Positions 1 through 12,600 of a stretch of 64,000 bases of DNA are shown piece by piece. The stretch spans positions 6,352,501-6,416,500 of the forward strand of contig NC_081813.1 in assembly GCF_030704535.1 (NCBI RefSeq), written 5' to 3'. The first letter of the stretch is position 1. Each line of letters starts with the position of its first letter. The notes below the pieces were generated by a model, which saw only the letters and a list, made by a program, of their open reading frames with translations, was not told the DNA's origin and ran no database searches. Position numbers and translations under genes: made by a program. This stretch comes from Vitis vinifera (Eukaryota > Streptophyta > Magnoliopsida > Vitales > Vitaceae).

Positions 1-847
1 TACCCACTTATAATTTCATGCAAAATGAATCACATTTAGCCTTCCGAATAATAAAATTTAACTTTAAACAATAAGATAAAACAACTAATAATTTTAAAAA
101 TAATAAAAATATATAACTATTAAAATCTAAATAACTTTAAATAATAAAATCTTATTTTATAAAAATAATTATAAGTTAAATATATTTAATAAAATTAAAA
201 ATATTAAAATTTTAATAAATTTTCATGCTACCCTTATTATAGTCTAATCTGTTGATATTAATGATATGAAATGTGTTTAAAAATTTTAATTTTTATATTT
301 AAATTTTTTAATAATATGTAAATTATATTTCTATGACTTCGCCAGTTCATAAACTGTGAAATATTAATTTTTTCAATTTGATGACAGTCCGATTTTGAAA
401 ACCTTGCTTCAAAGGTTTTTTTTTTTTCTATGAAAGAAATTGATGATTAGACAGCTGGCAAGGGCAGTACCAACAATTTTGGTACAACCATCATCAGTTG
501 GGCTGGAATGGCAGTTATTGGTCTGGGCTCAGGTGAAAAAATTGAATGACCTTTAATTCAGTTGGATTAATTGGGCCTGACCACTACTTTGACATCTCTG
601 GTCACAGCCCATCAACAAGCCACAAGATGAGTCTCACATGCTAATAATCATAGCCCATGTTGCTCGCCTATGTTAGATTTGATATATATATTTTTTTAAT
701 TGCATATAAAAAATAAATAAATAAATAAAAAAGTATAAAATTTTATTGAAGTTGTCTAAGAAAATGAGTAAACAAGCACTCAAAGTCTTATTCTAAATGT
801 ATATCAAAGCACATACATTACTAACAGTGTGAACCTAGCTAATTGAG
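1..847. other. AT-rich intergenic DNA downstream of the first P450
   Basis: No coding signal or recognised repeat is visible. An AATAAA on the minus strand (plus-strand TTTATT near 742-747), about 100 bases beyond the P450 stop codon, is a plausible polyadenylation signal for that gene. A simple (aaat)n run lies at about 708-732. Confidence 0.5.
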
Positions 848-2575
848 TCAGATTTGTGAAAGAACGTTGATCAAGGCTGGGCGAGGCCTACACTTAGCCA
901 ACAAAGGCTGAGCCTTGGGCAAAGTGAGTCCAATCCCTTCACTCATGTCCACCTTTCCTTCACCAACCCTCTCCCAATCAAAGCACTGAATCAATGACCC
1001 CAACACCAACCCAACCATTCGTATGGCTAAGCCCTCCCCAGGGCACCCCCTCCTGCCTGAACCAAATGGCATCAACCTCAACCCATGTCCTTCTCCTTCT
1101 AGCCCTACTTCAAACCTCTCTGGTAAGAATTTTCTCGGCTCCTTCCAAACTTTAGGGTCATTTTGTATGCCCCATATGTTGACAAGTAACATTGTGCCAC
1201 GAGGTATGTGATAGCCCCCTACCATACACTCCTTTGATGACTCGTGAGGAACTATTGGCCCTGCTGGGTACATGCGCTGTGTCTCCCTTATGATGCAATG
1301 AAGGTAAGGGAGTTGGCTTAGATCCGATTCTTCAATGAGATGGTTGGGTCCCAGCTGATTGTCCATCTCCATTTGGGCCTTCTTTAGGACTTCTGGGTTG
1401 TTCAGCAAAAGTGACATTGCCCATTCCAGAGTTGCAGAGGTGGTGTCGGTTCCAGCTCCTAAGAGAGCCTGAAAATTTGAAGGAGATTTGTAAATTGTAT
1501 TTGTTTATTTAGAAGACCTGATGATTGAAAAATTCATAATGGATTTAAAACATTCTCACTATAACCATGCATTATAAGATTCAGGATTTTATTTTAAATT
1601 ATTGAATCAAGTTGCTGAGGCATGCAACAATGAAATTGGTGGGCGGTGAGTATGATGTATGGTAAAACTCACCAGCATGAGGCCTCTGATGATCTCGTCT
1701 GTGTAGTACTCAGCTTCCTTCTCCTGCAAGGATAACAGAACTTCGATCATCGTCTTCTTTTCTCCGACTCTACAGGATGAAGAAGAATATGACTCTTTCG
1801 CCATTCTTGTTCTATGCTCTTCTATCAAACCCTGCATGAACCTATCTCTCTTCCTCTGCAACTCCCTCAACCCCTTCTCCTTCCCCTTCACCCCCAACCA
1901 CCTCAACACCGGCAAATAATCTCCGATATTCGTTGTATCTCCCAACCGAAATGTATCCTCTATTATCTCCTGAAACTTAGCCGTTTCCTCCACCTCCACC
2001 ACGTTCCCGCCATAGTACCTCTTCCCGGCGATCATCCTCATCATCACGTTCATCGTCATCTCAAAAAACGCCGTCTTCATGTCCACCGTCTCCGCCCCAT
2101 TCTCCAAAAGTCGGAGAAGTAGGGACCGGACTTCATCCGAACGGATGCCGGAGAGCATTTGGATACGGCTAGTGGAGAGAATTTCAAGGGTAGAGATTCG
2201 GCGGAGGTTTCGCCAGTGGTCGCCGTAGTTAGCCCAGGCCATGCTGGTGTAGTTGTAGCCGATGTATTTCCCGGACAGCAGTTGAGGGCGGTTGGCGAAA
2301 ACGACATCGTTCTTGGACAGGCATTCCTCAGCAGCAGAAGGTGAAGAAACAAGGAGGGTCTGGCGTGGGCCGAGACGGAGGAAGACTATGGGGCCGTAGC
2401 GGGCGGAAAGATCAGCCAACGTTCGGTGCAATGGCTTCTTTAAGAGGTAGAGATGGCCAATTATGGGGAAAGTGAGAAATGGAGATGGTGGAAGATTTTT
2501 GAGCTTTTGAAGCCAGTGTCTAGTGGATAAATACAAAGCCAAGAAAAAGGGCAAGCACAAGTAGGTTGCTTCCAT
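848..2575 (-). CDS. Cytochrome P450, CYP81 family (copy 1)
   Basis: Two exons on the minus strand: 2575-1673 (301 codons) and 1468-848 (206 codons plus stop), 507 aa, intron 1672-1469 with GT-AG ends and phase 0. The protein has an N-terminal membrane anchor (about 3-20) and a proline hinge (NLPPSPF), which places it on the ER membrane facing the cytosol. Landmarks seen: WxxxR helix C (WANYGDHWRNLRR), I-helix oxygen-binding AGTDTT (306-311), ExxR as ETQR (363-366), PERF (about 417-420) and heme loop PFGSGRRGCPG with the axial Cys near 443. Length, exon plan and motifs are those of an intact plant A-type (CYP71 clan) monooxygenase; the sequence pattern is CYP81-like, a family known for hydroxylating flavonoids, lignans, indoles and herbicides. 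The substrate cannot be told from sequence. It is oriented opposite to the two related genes at 30.8 and 36.2 kb. Confidence 0.93.
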
Positions 2576-2619
2576 CTCTGTGATTTTTGTTTGTGGGCTC
2601 GAGAGCTATATGGGTCCTC

Positions 2620-2634
2620 GATCTATATATGCAT
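2620..2634 (-). promoter_or_regulatory. Probable TATA box of CYP81 copy 1
   Basis: On the minus strand the sequence reads catatatagat, about 48 bases upstream of the start codon at 2575. The very short leader this implies fits the compact promoters of the related P450 copies. Inferred from position and composition only. Confidence 0.5.
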
Positions 2635-2739
2635 GGTTTATAATATTTGTCAACCAGTTTTTATTGCTTGGCCGGCTAGCTTCACATTTGAACCCATAAA
2701 AACATAATAATAATGAAATGAGGACGAAGTCTTATTTTG

Positions 2740-3420
2740 CGTTTGAATCATTTAAAAAAATGTTTTTAATTTTTTTTTAACATTTGAATAAGATTGAAAG
2801 CGTTTTTAAAATATTAGATACGCTTTTTAAAATCACTATCATGATAGAGTGTGTTTGGTAATGATTTTAAAAAATATTTTTAACCATTCTAATATTTAAA
2901 TGATCAAAATTTTCAACTATTATAAATATTAGAAGTGTTTCTTAGAATCATTGTCAAATGAACTCTTGGAGTATATTTGATAGTGATTTTAGAAAGTGTT
3001 TCCACCATTTCTAATATTTGAAATTTTTTATTTTTCAAGTATTAAAAATATTAAAAATACTTTTTAAAATTATTGTCAAACACACTGTTAGATTGTGTTT
3101 TAAAGTGATTTTAGGAAACATTTTTAGTTTTTAAAACACTTGAAAGTTTTTATTTTTCAAGTATTATAATTGCTAAAAATGTTTTCTAAAATCACTATTA
3201 AACATATTATTAGAGTCCATTCGATAGTAATTCTATAAAATATTTTTAGCTTAAAAAATGTTTTTGAAAAATAATCGATATTTGACAAATTTTAGGAAAT
3301 ATTTTTAAAAAATCTGAAAATTTATTTATAATGTTAAAAAATCACTTATAATATTTTCTTAAAAAATATTTGATAATTAATTCTCTTAAAAACATTTGGA
3401 ATAGAAATGTGATCATGTAC
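2740..3420. repeat. Four-unit array of about 121-bp hairpin-forming repeats
   Basis: Units begin near 2851, 2971, 3094 and 3215. Each starts with a variant of gtgtttggtaatgatttt and ends with a near-complement such as aaaatcattgtcaaac, so each can fold on itself. This is the look of a small MITE-like element multiplied head to tail. The same vocabulary recurs at about 16400-16760. The array lies upstream of P450 copy 1. Confidence 0.6.
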
Positions 3421-4850
3421 ACGCAACAAGCCTTGGTGCTGGCATCATGAAATAACTTTTAATTACAAATTTAATTTCAGAGCCTATCATTCTAAAAAGG
3501 AATCTTTGAAGGGATCTTTTTATTTAATAAAAGGTTAGAAATGGTGTTAATATATTTACTAAAAAAAGTAATTAAATAATATAATTGACTGAAAAAATAA
3601 GTTATAGAATTTAGTTATACATATCTTAGGGTGACTTGCACGCTTTCGCTCGTTAATTAATCAACAATACATGCATGTAGTTCAAAGTTGCCTATATTTG
3701 AAAGTCTCACCCGCTTCCTGGTCTTCTACATATGGTTCGTTCCCAATATTCATTCCATTTTTAAGTTTTCACAGAGGCCAACTCATCTGAATATCACCTT
3801 TTGACCTGGAAATTAATGCTTGTCTTGGTCTAAACAAGAATTCAACTTCTAATTTCATTACCATATCTCTGAAAAATTAGGAATACCGTTTTGTTTGACC
3901 GGAAGATTTTGAACTTGAATTAGGGTCAACCGGTGAAGTGGTTGATTGGTGTTAGGTACATATCATCTAGATTTGTCAAAGTTGCTTATAAAAATTTTGT
4001 TGTTCTTGTCGTTTGTCAACGTTATATGATTGTCTAATGTGGGTATGAATATTATTAAAAAATATTAGAATCTGGTCAGCTCAAGAATCTGGGATTACGG
4101 CTGGACCCATGTTTATTTATTGGTCATTGCAGATGCTTAGGCATGCAAGTGGCTGGGGTTTGAGCTGGGTTTTGGCCCCCTTAGACTAGGTTCGAGCTGG
4201 CCTGGGTTTGGGCGCCTGAATTTGAAAGCAAGTTGGATTGAAGCTGAAGTCTACGGGCAAAATTTATGTTCCCACAAGCACTGCACGGAAAGTCTTGTCT
4301 CTCATGAGAAGCATTCAGACCCCATCTTCAAAACAAAAATTGCTATTGATTTTTGGATCCACCCTTGCATATCTCGTGTTTGATGAGAATCAATATAAAG
4401 AAATCTCTGTCCTCTCTCTAATCGTAACTAGTATTAATTTGAGTCATTTTGCATGGCAAAGAACTCATTTTGCCCCTATTTGGCGGGTGAAGATATAGGG
4501 AAAAATAAAAGTTATAGTGAATGGGATCATCTAAACAGTGACTCTTAGTGGAATGTTTTAAAAGTTTAATATTTTCTTAGTAGATATCAATTGATTTTTA
4601 GATGCGATGACTAAAATTAGAATTAATTAGAATTGACATCAGAGTGAGTTTCTGTTCAAAATTATTTTTGATCCTTGAATCTCAATTCCTTGTCAAGAGG
4701 GCGCCTCCATAGCGATGCCACTTTATTTCAATGGTGAAAGTTGTTCACATTGTAAAGTGTTTTCTTAAAATGCAAGAATATTGTTGAATTTGGGTTAACT
4801 CTATCAAAGTTGTTAGATAGACAAAGCAGACCAATGAATATTACCAAGCT
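3421..4850. other. Intergenic DNA, no gene recognised
   Basis: Low-complexity AT-rich sequence with a slightly more GC-balanced patch at 4100-4500. An 86-codon open frame at 4238-4498 matches nothing I recognise and has no gene-like context. Confidence 0.4.
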
Positions 4851-7500
4851 TAAATTGAAATGAAATATATAGAGATGAAAATAAGGCTAACTAGTGAGCA
4901 TATCAATGCTAAGACCATGAACTCTTATCTTTAATGTTGCTAGTATGAAAGAATTTCAAAGGATGACTACAAGCACTTTAGCTAAGGAGACTTGAGATGT
5001 CCTCCAAACAACTCATAAATGAACTAATGTTATTAAAGTATTCAGATTTGAAATGTTGACCACTAGATTTGAGACTATAATGATAGATGAATATGAAAGT
5101 TTTAGTAAATTTTATGTTAAGTTAATGGGCATTATTAATTCTAACCGTAATCTTAGTAAACTCATTTCTAATTCTAAAGTGGTGAGAAAAAATTTTAGAT
5201 CTAGAGAATTTAAAGCAAAAGTGATTGTTATTGAGAAGTTTAAATGTGTGAATTTTTTGAAGATAACTAAACTTGTATGTTACCTCCAAACAATTGAGAT
5301 GATCCTTGGATTGCCCAGGAGAGCTAAGGGTATTGCCTTGAAGTATCTACTAAATAAACAATCTTAGGTTGCAAATGTGACGTTGATCATAAGTATCTAC
5401 TAAAGAAACAATCCTAGGTTGCAAATGTGATGTTGATGATTAGAGAATGTCAAATAAAGAGGTTGTAAGATTTATTAGAAAGTTCAAAAAGTATATAAAA
5501 TTTAGAAAATCTAAAAAAATTATCCAAAGAAGATGCTAAAATATGGAACAAAACAATTAGAAAATCAAATGGAGAAGATAAAAAGAAAGACAAAATTATC
5601 AACAACAAAAAAAAAAAAAAAAAAGAGTTTGATCAAAATATAAATGCTTTAACTATGGGGCTGAGAAATGATTACTTTGCATTGAATGTCTTTCAAAGAA
5701 AAATAAAATAAAATGGTCATGAAAATCACTTGAAATAAATTTGATTATAATCAAATAAGTGAAAATAAATCAAACTAATAAAAGATGAATGTGTTAATCC
5801 ACAATCTTTATAGTAAGAATCAATGTCATTCAAAGAGGAAACTTCAAGTGAGTTAAGTCAAGTGACTCTCATGACGATAAAAATCATTTTTGACTCCAAA
5901 TATAAGACATTATACAAGAAATGTGTAAGGCTTGAAAGAAAAAAAGTCAAATAGAATGTTTGTAAAATGAATTTAATCGATGAGATTGTGTTTTATAGGA
6001 AGAAAAAAAAATTTTACATGATAAACTTGCTTATCTTGAAAATAAACATGTTGAAATGTAGAAAACATGTAATGAATTGAAGTATAAAAATCAAAAGCTT
6101 AAGTGTAAGTTAAGTTTTGGGAAGGAATGGTGACATCTTAACTTAAAACACTAATCCTCTATTTTGTTATTAGAGACTTTGGGACAAGATGCAAGAGAAA
6201 TAAAATAAAAAGAGAAAAAATGGAATGAAAAGACAAATGAAAAAAATTGAAAAATAGATTTAAAATTAATAAATTATTTTTTACATGTGTTTTCAAACTC
6301 ATTTACTTAATTTTCCTCTCTTACATAAATATTAAATAATTTGAAAATACCTAAGTTTATAGATAATTTTAATTATATTTTATTTTCTTTCATATTTTTT
6401 CATGATAATTAATGAAACATAAGGAGATCATTTTTCTTGGTATTTTGTTTCCTTCTAATAGTATTTTTTTAGAACTATATATAACCTAATGATTTGATTA
6501 ATTTAAGACACAAATCTTTTAATAGGATTTGTTGATGAAATTATCACTCCAACTAGTCATAAAACAATATTTGTCAAGTTTTATGAAGAATAACCTCCTA
6601 AGGAAACTTATTCTAAATTGAAATTTCATTGCATTCATTTTGACAAAATGAGACATACTATTAATAGATACTATGCAAAAACATTTGATAATTTTCAAAG
6701 AAAGATGACTAATCCTGTAAATGGGTAATACACATTAAAGATGTTATTAAATGGTAACAAAAGAGTGTCCATGAGGAGCTCAAACTTCCCTTATAATGGT
6801 GGGGTTAAATGGAGCACGTCTAGCGAAAAGATAAAAGCCTTAAATATTTAACAGATTTAAATGAAAACTATGAGCTTAAATAATTATGTGTTGCTTACAC
6901 GACTCTTAGGATCACTGAATCACGTTCATGATATCTTGATTGTGGATGTTCACATTGAATGCTTGGAAACAAATCTTTTTTCACCATATTCATTGAATTT
7001 AATAGAAGAAATTTAAATTTAGGAATGATAATGTAGATAGAGTGAAAGGTAATGACACATTATCTAGCTATTCCTAATCTTAAAGATGTCATATGTGTAG
7101 AAATTAAGTTTAAAGGTTAACTTAATAAGCATAAACTAAATTTGTTATAATAAATTTAATGTTCAATTTTCACAAAATATATGCTAGATGTTTAGTTTAA
7201 ATGATGAATGTATGATAATTGACTCGAAAACTTCAAATAATTGTTATGTTTTTAAGAATAAAAAAATCTCTTTTATTCTCTTCTCTTGTGGGCAAAGTTC
7301 CAAAATTGATTTCATTAACTTTTAACACCACTAATTGATTGAAAATGGAAAAAAGCATATCATTGTAAAAGATTAGGATTATATAGTGATAGAGGGAGGT
7401 AATTTGACAATACCAATGTCATCAACATCTTCAAAAACTTTGCTCTTCACTTTACGACAAAGCACATGGACATTAAACATCACTTTATTTGAGACTTGGT
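4850..7500 (+). mobile_element. Ty1/copia-type retrotransposon fossil (gag region)
   Basis: A weathered fossil. The clearest part is a gag-like stretch at about 4990-5370 with the TTRFE...F..L..I pattern of the plant copia gag-polypeptide (UBN2-like) domain, followed by lysine- and glutamate-rich sequence to about 6130 such as is seen in the long gag of SIRE-type copia elements. No LTRs could be placed. It is broken with many breaks and looks old. Ends are approximate. Confidence 0.55.
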
Positions 7501-8160
7501 AGAAAACGCAATTGTTTCCTTAGACTTTATACCTAATTAATAAGGGTTAATTAATGATAGATCCTTACTAAATCTTTGGATATTTTTAGGTTTGAGTCAC
7601 TTATGAGCTTCATAAGTTATATCCTTAGTTGATTAAGTTTGGACTTGTCTAACACATCTTTTATCCATACCCTTACGTTCTAGATTCTTTCCAAGTTTGA
7701 AGTATCTTGTGGTTCTTTGCTCTTTGTCATGGTTCTCATTTTTCTTTTTGGTTCATTAGTATCTTCTTATATATATATTATTTTATTTTTCTCTTTTTTT
7801 TTTATATTATAGTTGATGCATCTATGAGGGTGATTTCCTTATCCTTATTACAAAAGTTTATTTTGATGTATAATGATATTAAATGTTCTAAGGTACAAAA
7901 ATATTCTTATGTTGATTGATGAGTTCGATTATAAGTAGCTTATGGTAGATTTGCTTTGATAAGCGATAAAAAAATTAAAGTTAATATCATATCTTTTGAA
8001 GTTAACAGTTTGAAAGAGCACCTTGTGATTTCATAAAATTAACTTGATTAATGGCCCTTAAAGTCCAAATATAAACCTACACCTACTTAATATACCTCAA
8101 AAATTGAGTAAAGTCACTTGAATCCCCTTGATTATATATACAAATCAATTCATATTTTTA
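7500..8160. other. AT-rich DNA, possibly including a worn 5' LTR
   Basis: No gene seen. The stretch ends in ttcatatttttaca directly before a primer-binding-like TGGTATCA at 8163-8170, resembling the last bases of the 3' LTR at 11.9 kb (acatttttaca). A 5' LTR probably lies here but I could not set its start. Confidence 0.35.
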
Positions 8161-8511
8161 CATGGTATCATAGGTAAATTAAGGTTCTTCTTCAACCATT
8201 GCCTTGCTCCAATTTTTGGATAGCATGTATTCTTCTAAGTAGCCTTAACTGTTGTAATTCATTTCAATTATCTAGCCAACCTTTTCTCATCTCCTGTTTA
8301 TTTCTTTCATTCAAGTAAAAGTTATGTCAATTACTTTTGAAAATCAAGTGTCTTCCAGGCTACAAAATACCCAACAACCAACCCAACCAATAAGCACTTT
8401 CTAAAATGATAACCCTACTCTTCAAATCACCTCATTTAAATTTGATGGTATTTCTGGAATGGCCCCAATCTACCAAATGGTTCCATAAAAGTAGAGAAAA
8501 GATGGGCTATA

Positions 8512-9252
8512 TGTTGAGGCATCGCATCCCTAGTGATCCATGTAGTTGCCAAATGGATGGACGCACGATCTCAACCAATATAGATTCCTGGTTCAGTCGT
8601 TCCTACAAAAGGCGTCCGGACAGGGTGTCCGGACACACCCTCTGATGGTTTTGTCAGTCATGGTTCAGAGAGATAAATCAGTTGGTCTTTTACTAGGTAT
8701 AGCAAAACTTACCTTCCTCTTTGTGCGAAGGTCCATATATATCGTATCAGAAGCTCTATCTCCCTCTTTAATGATAGGGAGATATTTTGGCTTGTCATGA
8801 TGTCTCTAGGTGGTGACAGGGCCATCATGATCCTAAGGGCGGCTGACAGAGATCATGGGAGGCGCCGCAGCTGTCAGAGATCGTAGGAAGTGACTTGCCA
8901 TCATTCCTGTCTTTTCATTCTGTAGGTGGCGGAACGTGGGTCGTGGCAGGCTGTCGGAATGACGTAGTAAGACTTGCTTACTTTAGTCAACGATCCGGAC
9001 AAACATATCCGGATAGGGTATGTCGGTCGTCCGAATGTGATATGACGATCGTCCGGATGTGATGTTTGCGAGTGTCGTGTGCTTCTCCCTGAGGAAGTCC
9101 GGATAGGGGAAGCGCGCCACGTGTCTCCTTGGGGGAAATCCGGATGGAGCTAATCCGGATAGAAATGCGTGCCACGTGTCATCAGAAAAATGCGTGCCAC
9201 ATGTCATCAGAGAAATGCATGCCACGTGTCATCAAGGGGAGGGGTCCCTACA
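8512..9252. mobile_element. Solo LTR nested in the copia fossil
   Basis: A 741-bp block begins TGTTGAGG and ends CCCTACA, the TG...CA ends of an LTR, and is flanked by identical 5-bp target duplications CTATA at 8507-8511 and 9253-9257. Copia gag-like sequence continues on both sides, so this inserted later. Its composition is far more GC- and CpG-rich than its surroundings, with many ccggat/atccgg words and three near-identical tandem units of about 26 bp at 9158-9235 carrying gccacgtgtc. No internal coding region is present. It looks like a whole solo LTR, younger than its host. Family not assigned. Confidence 0.82.
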
Positions 9253-11675
9253 CTATATACCTAGAACTATTGTAGAACCTGAAGATATAGATCCAAAATA
9301 TGCTATGTGAGATGCTGAAAATATAATTGTGTTGTCTTGGTTGTTGAACTCAATGTTGCCCAAGATTTGTAAGGGATTGGAACTCCTCCTTACAACTAAG
9401 GAAATATGGGATTCAATGAATCAAAGCCATTCAAAGATTGGTGTTGCTACATAGATCTATGAACTAAAAGGTTAGATTCATTGGACTAAACAAGGTAAAA
9501 GGACTGTAACTCAATCTTACAATACAATGAGAAGTTTATGGTTGGAAGTCGACATTTATCAAACGGTTGAAATGGAATCTGCTATGAATAGTATGAAATT
9601 GAAGAATTTTTTGGAATTTGAGAGGGTGTTTAAATTCTTAGCTGGTCTTAATTCAAAGTTGGATCGAGTAAGGGGTCAAGTGCTAAGCAGAGAACCATCA
9701 TTAAAAGAAGTTCATGCCTATGTGAAAGGGGGAAAAAATAAAAAGGATTGTGATGCTTCCAAATTCAACTACAATGAATCCCACTGTTACTACACCAATC
9801 AATTCAGCATTTGTGGCTTCCAACTCTATACTTGGGGTCCAAAAATGGATGGAAGAAAGTCACTTGGCAGGCATAGCCTATGGTGTGACTATTGTCAACA
9901 GTCTGGGCACACTAGAGATATATGTTAAAGCCCCAAAACATGTCAAAAGATGGAAAACCAGTAACTCAAGGTAGAAAGGCCATCAAGTGGCAGCCATATA
10001 CACCCCACAGAAAGAGGTTTAGTTTAGGGATTGCACCTATGAATATTTTTAACAATGAAAACTGAAAAAACTCAGGAATCTATTGAAACAACTTGAACCA
10101 CAAGTTGCTGCCTAGGCTTGAATAATTTGTCTTGTTCCTTTGTCTACTTAATACATCTAATAATCCATACTTGAACACCTAGATCATAGATTCAGGTGCC
10201 TCAAACCACATGACAAATAATTTCAAGATATTTTCTACTTATTTTGCCTATTTTGGTAGAGAAAAAAAAATTAGAATTGCTAATGGTTCATTTTATTCTA
10301 TGGTTGGTCAAGGAACTATCCATATATCTTCTAGCATGGGGTTAAACTCTATTTTTCATGTGCTAAGATTATCCTATAATTTATTGTCCATCCAAAATCT
10401 AGGGTTTAAATTATAATTTGTTTTTCATATCTTCCTATCGTGTTGTTCAAGACTGCATAACATGGAGGATGATTGGACATGTTGAGAAAAAAATGGACTT
10501 ACTAACTAAAACCACCCATGAAGGATGGACACTCAGTTTCCTTAGTGTTAATGTCTTCTAGTACTCTTGGTAATGAAGAAAAGTTTGGATTTGGCATAAG
10601 AAGTTAGGGCATTCTTTCTCATCTTGAAAAGTTTATTTCCATCTTTATTTGGAAAAATAAATGTTCACGAGTTTCATTATGAGGTGTGTGACCTTACAAG
10701 ACACCATCATGTAAAATTTTCAATTAGTAATTCAAAACAAAATACTCCTTTGAGTTTAGTCCGTTATGATGTATAGGGTGGTCCTCTTCATGTGTCAAAT
10801 ATTTTTGGTGCTTGTTGATTTGTTGCATTTATTGATCACTATATATGAACAACTTAGGTGTATCTCCCCAAAAACAAAATTTGAGGTTAATTCGATATTT
10901 TTCATATTTCATAAAAATGGTTGTCACTTAGTTTAACACAAAAATTCATACCTTAAGATCATATAATGGTTAAGAATGCTTCAATGAGAATCCCATTAAG
11001 TACCTTTAGGATGAGGGAATCGTTCATTATTCCTCTTGTGTTAATTTACTTATCACATACAAGACTTGCCATTGCCTAAATAGTAAGTATTGTAAGTCAA
11101 TTCATACACAACCCTTTCAAATCCCACTTGAAAGTAGTATATTGCATCATTTGTTACTTAAAAGGAACATGTGGAATGATAATTTTGTTTTAAAAAGCAA
11201 AGGAGATCTCTCTAAAAGCTTGTATAGATGTAAGTTAGGTTGGATCCATAGATAAGAGATCTACCATAGAGTATTATACATTTATGGCAGGAAACTTGGT
11301 TACATGGAAGAGTAAAAAGTAATTAGTTAGAGCAAGATCAAGTGCAAGGGCAAGGGAATTTGTAACCTGTTATGGATCAAAATTGTCCTAACTTAAAGAT
11401 TAATGTCAAGAGTCCTACAAAATTATTCTGTGACAACAAAACAACAATAAGTATTACTCTCAATTCTATCCAACATGACCACACCAAGCAAGTGGAGATT
11501 GATAGGCATTTTGTCAAGGAAAAGCTAGACTTTGGGTTGACAATTTGCACTCTTTACATGGCTTCTATAAATCAATCGGTAAACGCACTAACTAAAGGAT
11601 TGGTGGGCTCTTCATTTTATCAAATCCTGGGCAAGCTTGGAATACAGAACATACTAATACCAACCTAAGGTTGAG

Positions 11676-11921
11676 TGTTGGCAGATTTGAAGAAATCAAA
11701 GGAGATCTGAAATAAACTAATTAATTCTAAGATCCCCATAATTTAAGAAATATGTTTGTTCCTTTTTCAGATATGCAACTAATACTACTATGAATAGAAT
11801 CAGGAAATCATATAATAATTTTTTTTCCTTTCCTAGAAGTATAAGTCAACCTAGGTCTTTGTATAAACACAAAGTAAGAAAATATAGATTCAGTTTCTTT
11901 GATTCGACTTACATTTTTACA
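11676..11921 (+). repeat. Candidate 3' LTR of the copia fossil
   Basis: Begins TGTTGG immediately after a purine-rich ctaaggttgag and ends cgacttacatttttaca. About 246 bp. The 5' partner is not resolved, so the age cannot be estimated from LTR divergence. Confidence 0.55.
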
Positions 11922-11953
11922 CAAAAACAATTTATGGTCATTATATTATAAAG

Positions 11954-12285
11954 TGGAGAAATCCTTTTGGAAACCAGCCGACACTGTAAGAACTCTGTTG
12001 GGCTATATATTAAGAAGGCCCACATGAGTGAAGAAGAAGCATCAGCTGTTGCCATTGTTCTTCGAAAACTCAAGCACTTGACTGTAAGAGCTGGTTTTAT
12101 TTCCAGAGGAAACCTCAAGAAAATATTATTGGGATGCAGAGAGCTAGCTAGAGGTGTTGGTCATAAAAGATTGCTGTGGATTGAGGCCGATGGGGGACAT
12201 TTTGAAGATGACTTCCAATACCAAAACCTACTTACAACATTGTTTAGATTATACGTATTATTACGTGACTTATATTGAGTAAAAG
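11954..12285 (+). pseudogene. F-box/LRR gene fragment (second half of exon 2)
   Basis: The reading frame from about 11967 resembles residues of the intact F-box gene at 14.8 kb: a HCKNxVG segment, then EASAVAxVLxxLKxLTV, then LKxILxGCREL. After the GCREL motif the match moves to other frames (for example KMTS-like sequence near 12210), so this copy is frameshifted as well as lacking its F-box and first exon. It starts about 33 bp after the end of the copia fossil, which may mark a breakpoint. It is a dead paralogue of the neighbouring gene. Confidence 0.75.
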
Positions 12286-12339
12286 ACATGGAAAAAAAAG
12301 GGGCAAATGCTGTAGAAGCTTGTATTTTTATTGTTGAGG

Positions 12340-12600
12340 GTGAACGATAAGTTAGGGGATGTGGGGGGCAACGCCCCCCACGATACGGTTCAGGGGTATT
12401 TTTGAAATTTCATTATTTGATGGTTAATATAAATACATTTTTATATAACCCTAATTTGAGATATAGTGAAAGTTTTCTTCCATATTCCCGTGGACGTAGG
12501 CAAATCGGTTGAATCACATAAAATCTGTATGTTTTTCTCTAATTTTTCACCAAAAATCGTTGCACGACAATCAATAGTATGTTTAGTGGTGTGTACTTTT
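12340..12600. mobile_element. Possible LTR remnant
   Basis: Contains gggggcaacgccccc followed by ggggtatttttgaaatttc and, at 12470-12520, cccgtggacgtaggcaaatcggttgaatcac. This run of words is familiar from the ends of plant copia LTRs. Only a fragment remains; family and boundaries are uncertain. Confidence 0.35.

Larger units (their letters stand above)
8163..11921 (+). mobile_element. Ty1/copia-type LTR retrotransposon fossil
   Basis: Parts that can be named in order: primer-binding-like TGGTATCA (complement of initiator Met tRNA) at 8163; gag from about 8400 to 9930 ending in a CCHC zinc knuckle at about 9888-9928; protease and GAG-pre-integrase-like sequence at about 10180-10700 (SGA and NLLSIQ signatures); an RNase H C-terminal stretch at 11340-11640; a polypurine-like tract just before 11676; and a candidate 3' LTR at 11676-11921 beginning TGTTGG and ending TACA. 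It is shorter than a full copia element, broken with many breaks, and old. A second LTR is nested inside the gag region. Confidence 0.75.

Noticed and set aside
4238-4498. 86-codon open frame in spacer
   Set aside because: No similarity to a known family, no promoter or splice context, and a length expected by chance.
5053-5367. 104-codon frame as a host gene
   Set aside because: It reads as copia gag and belongs to the surrounding fossil.
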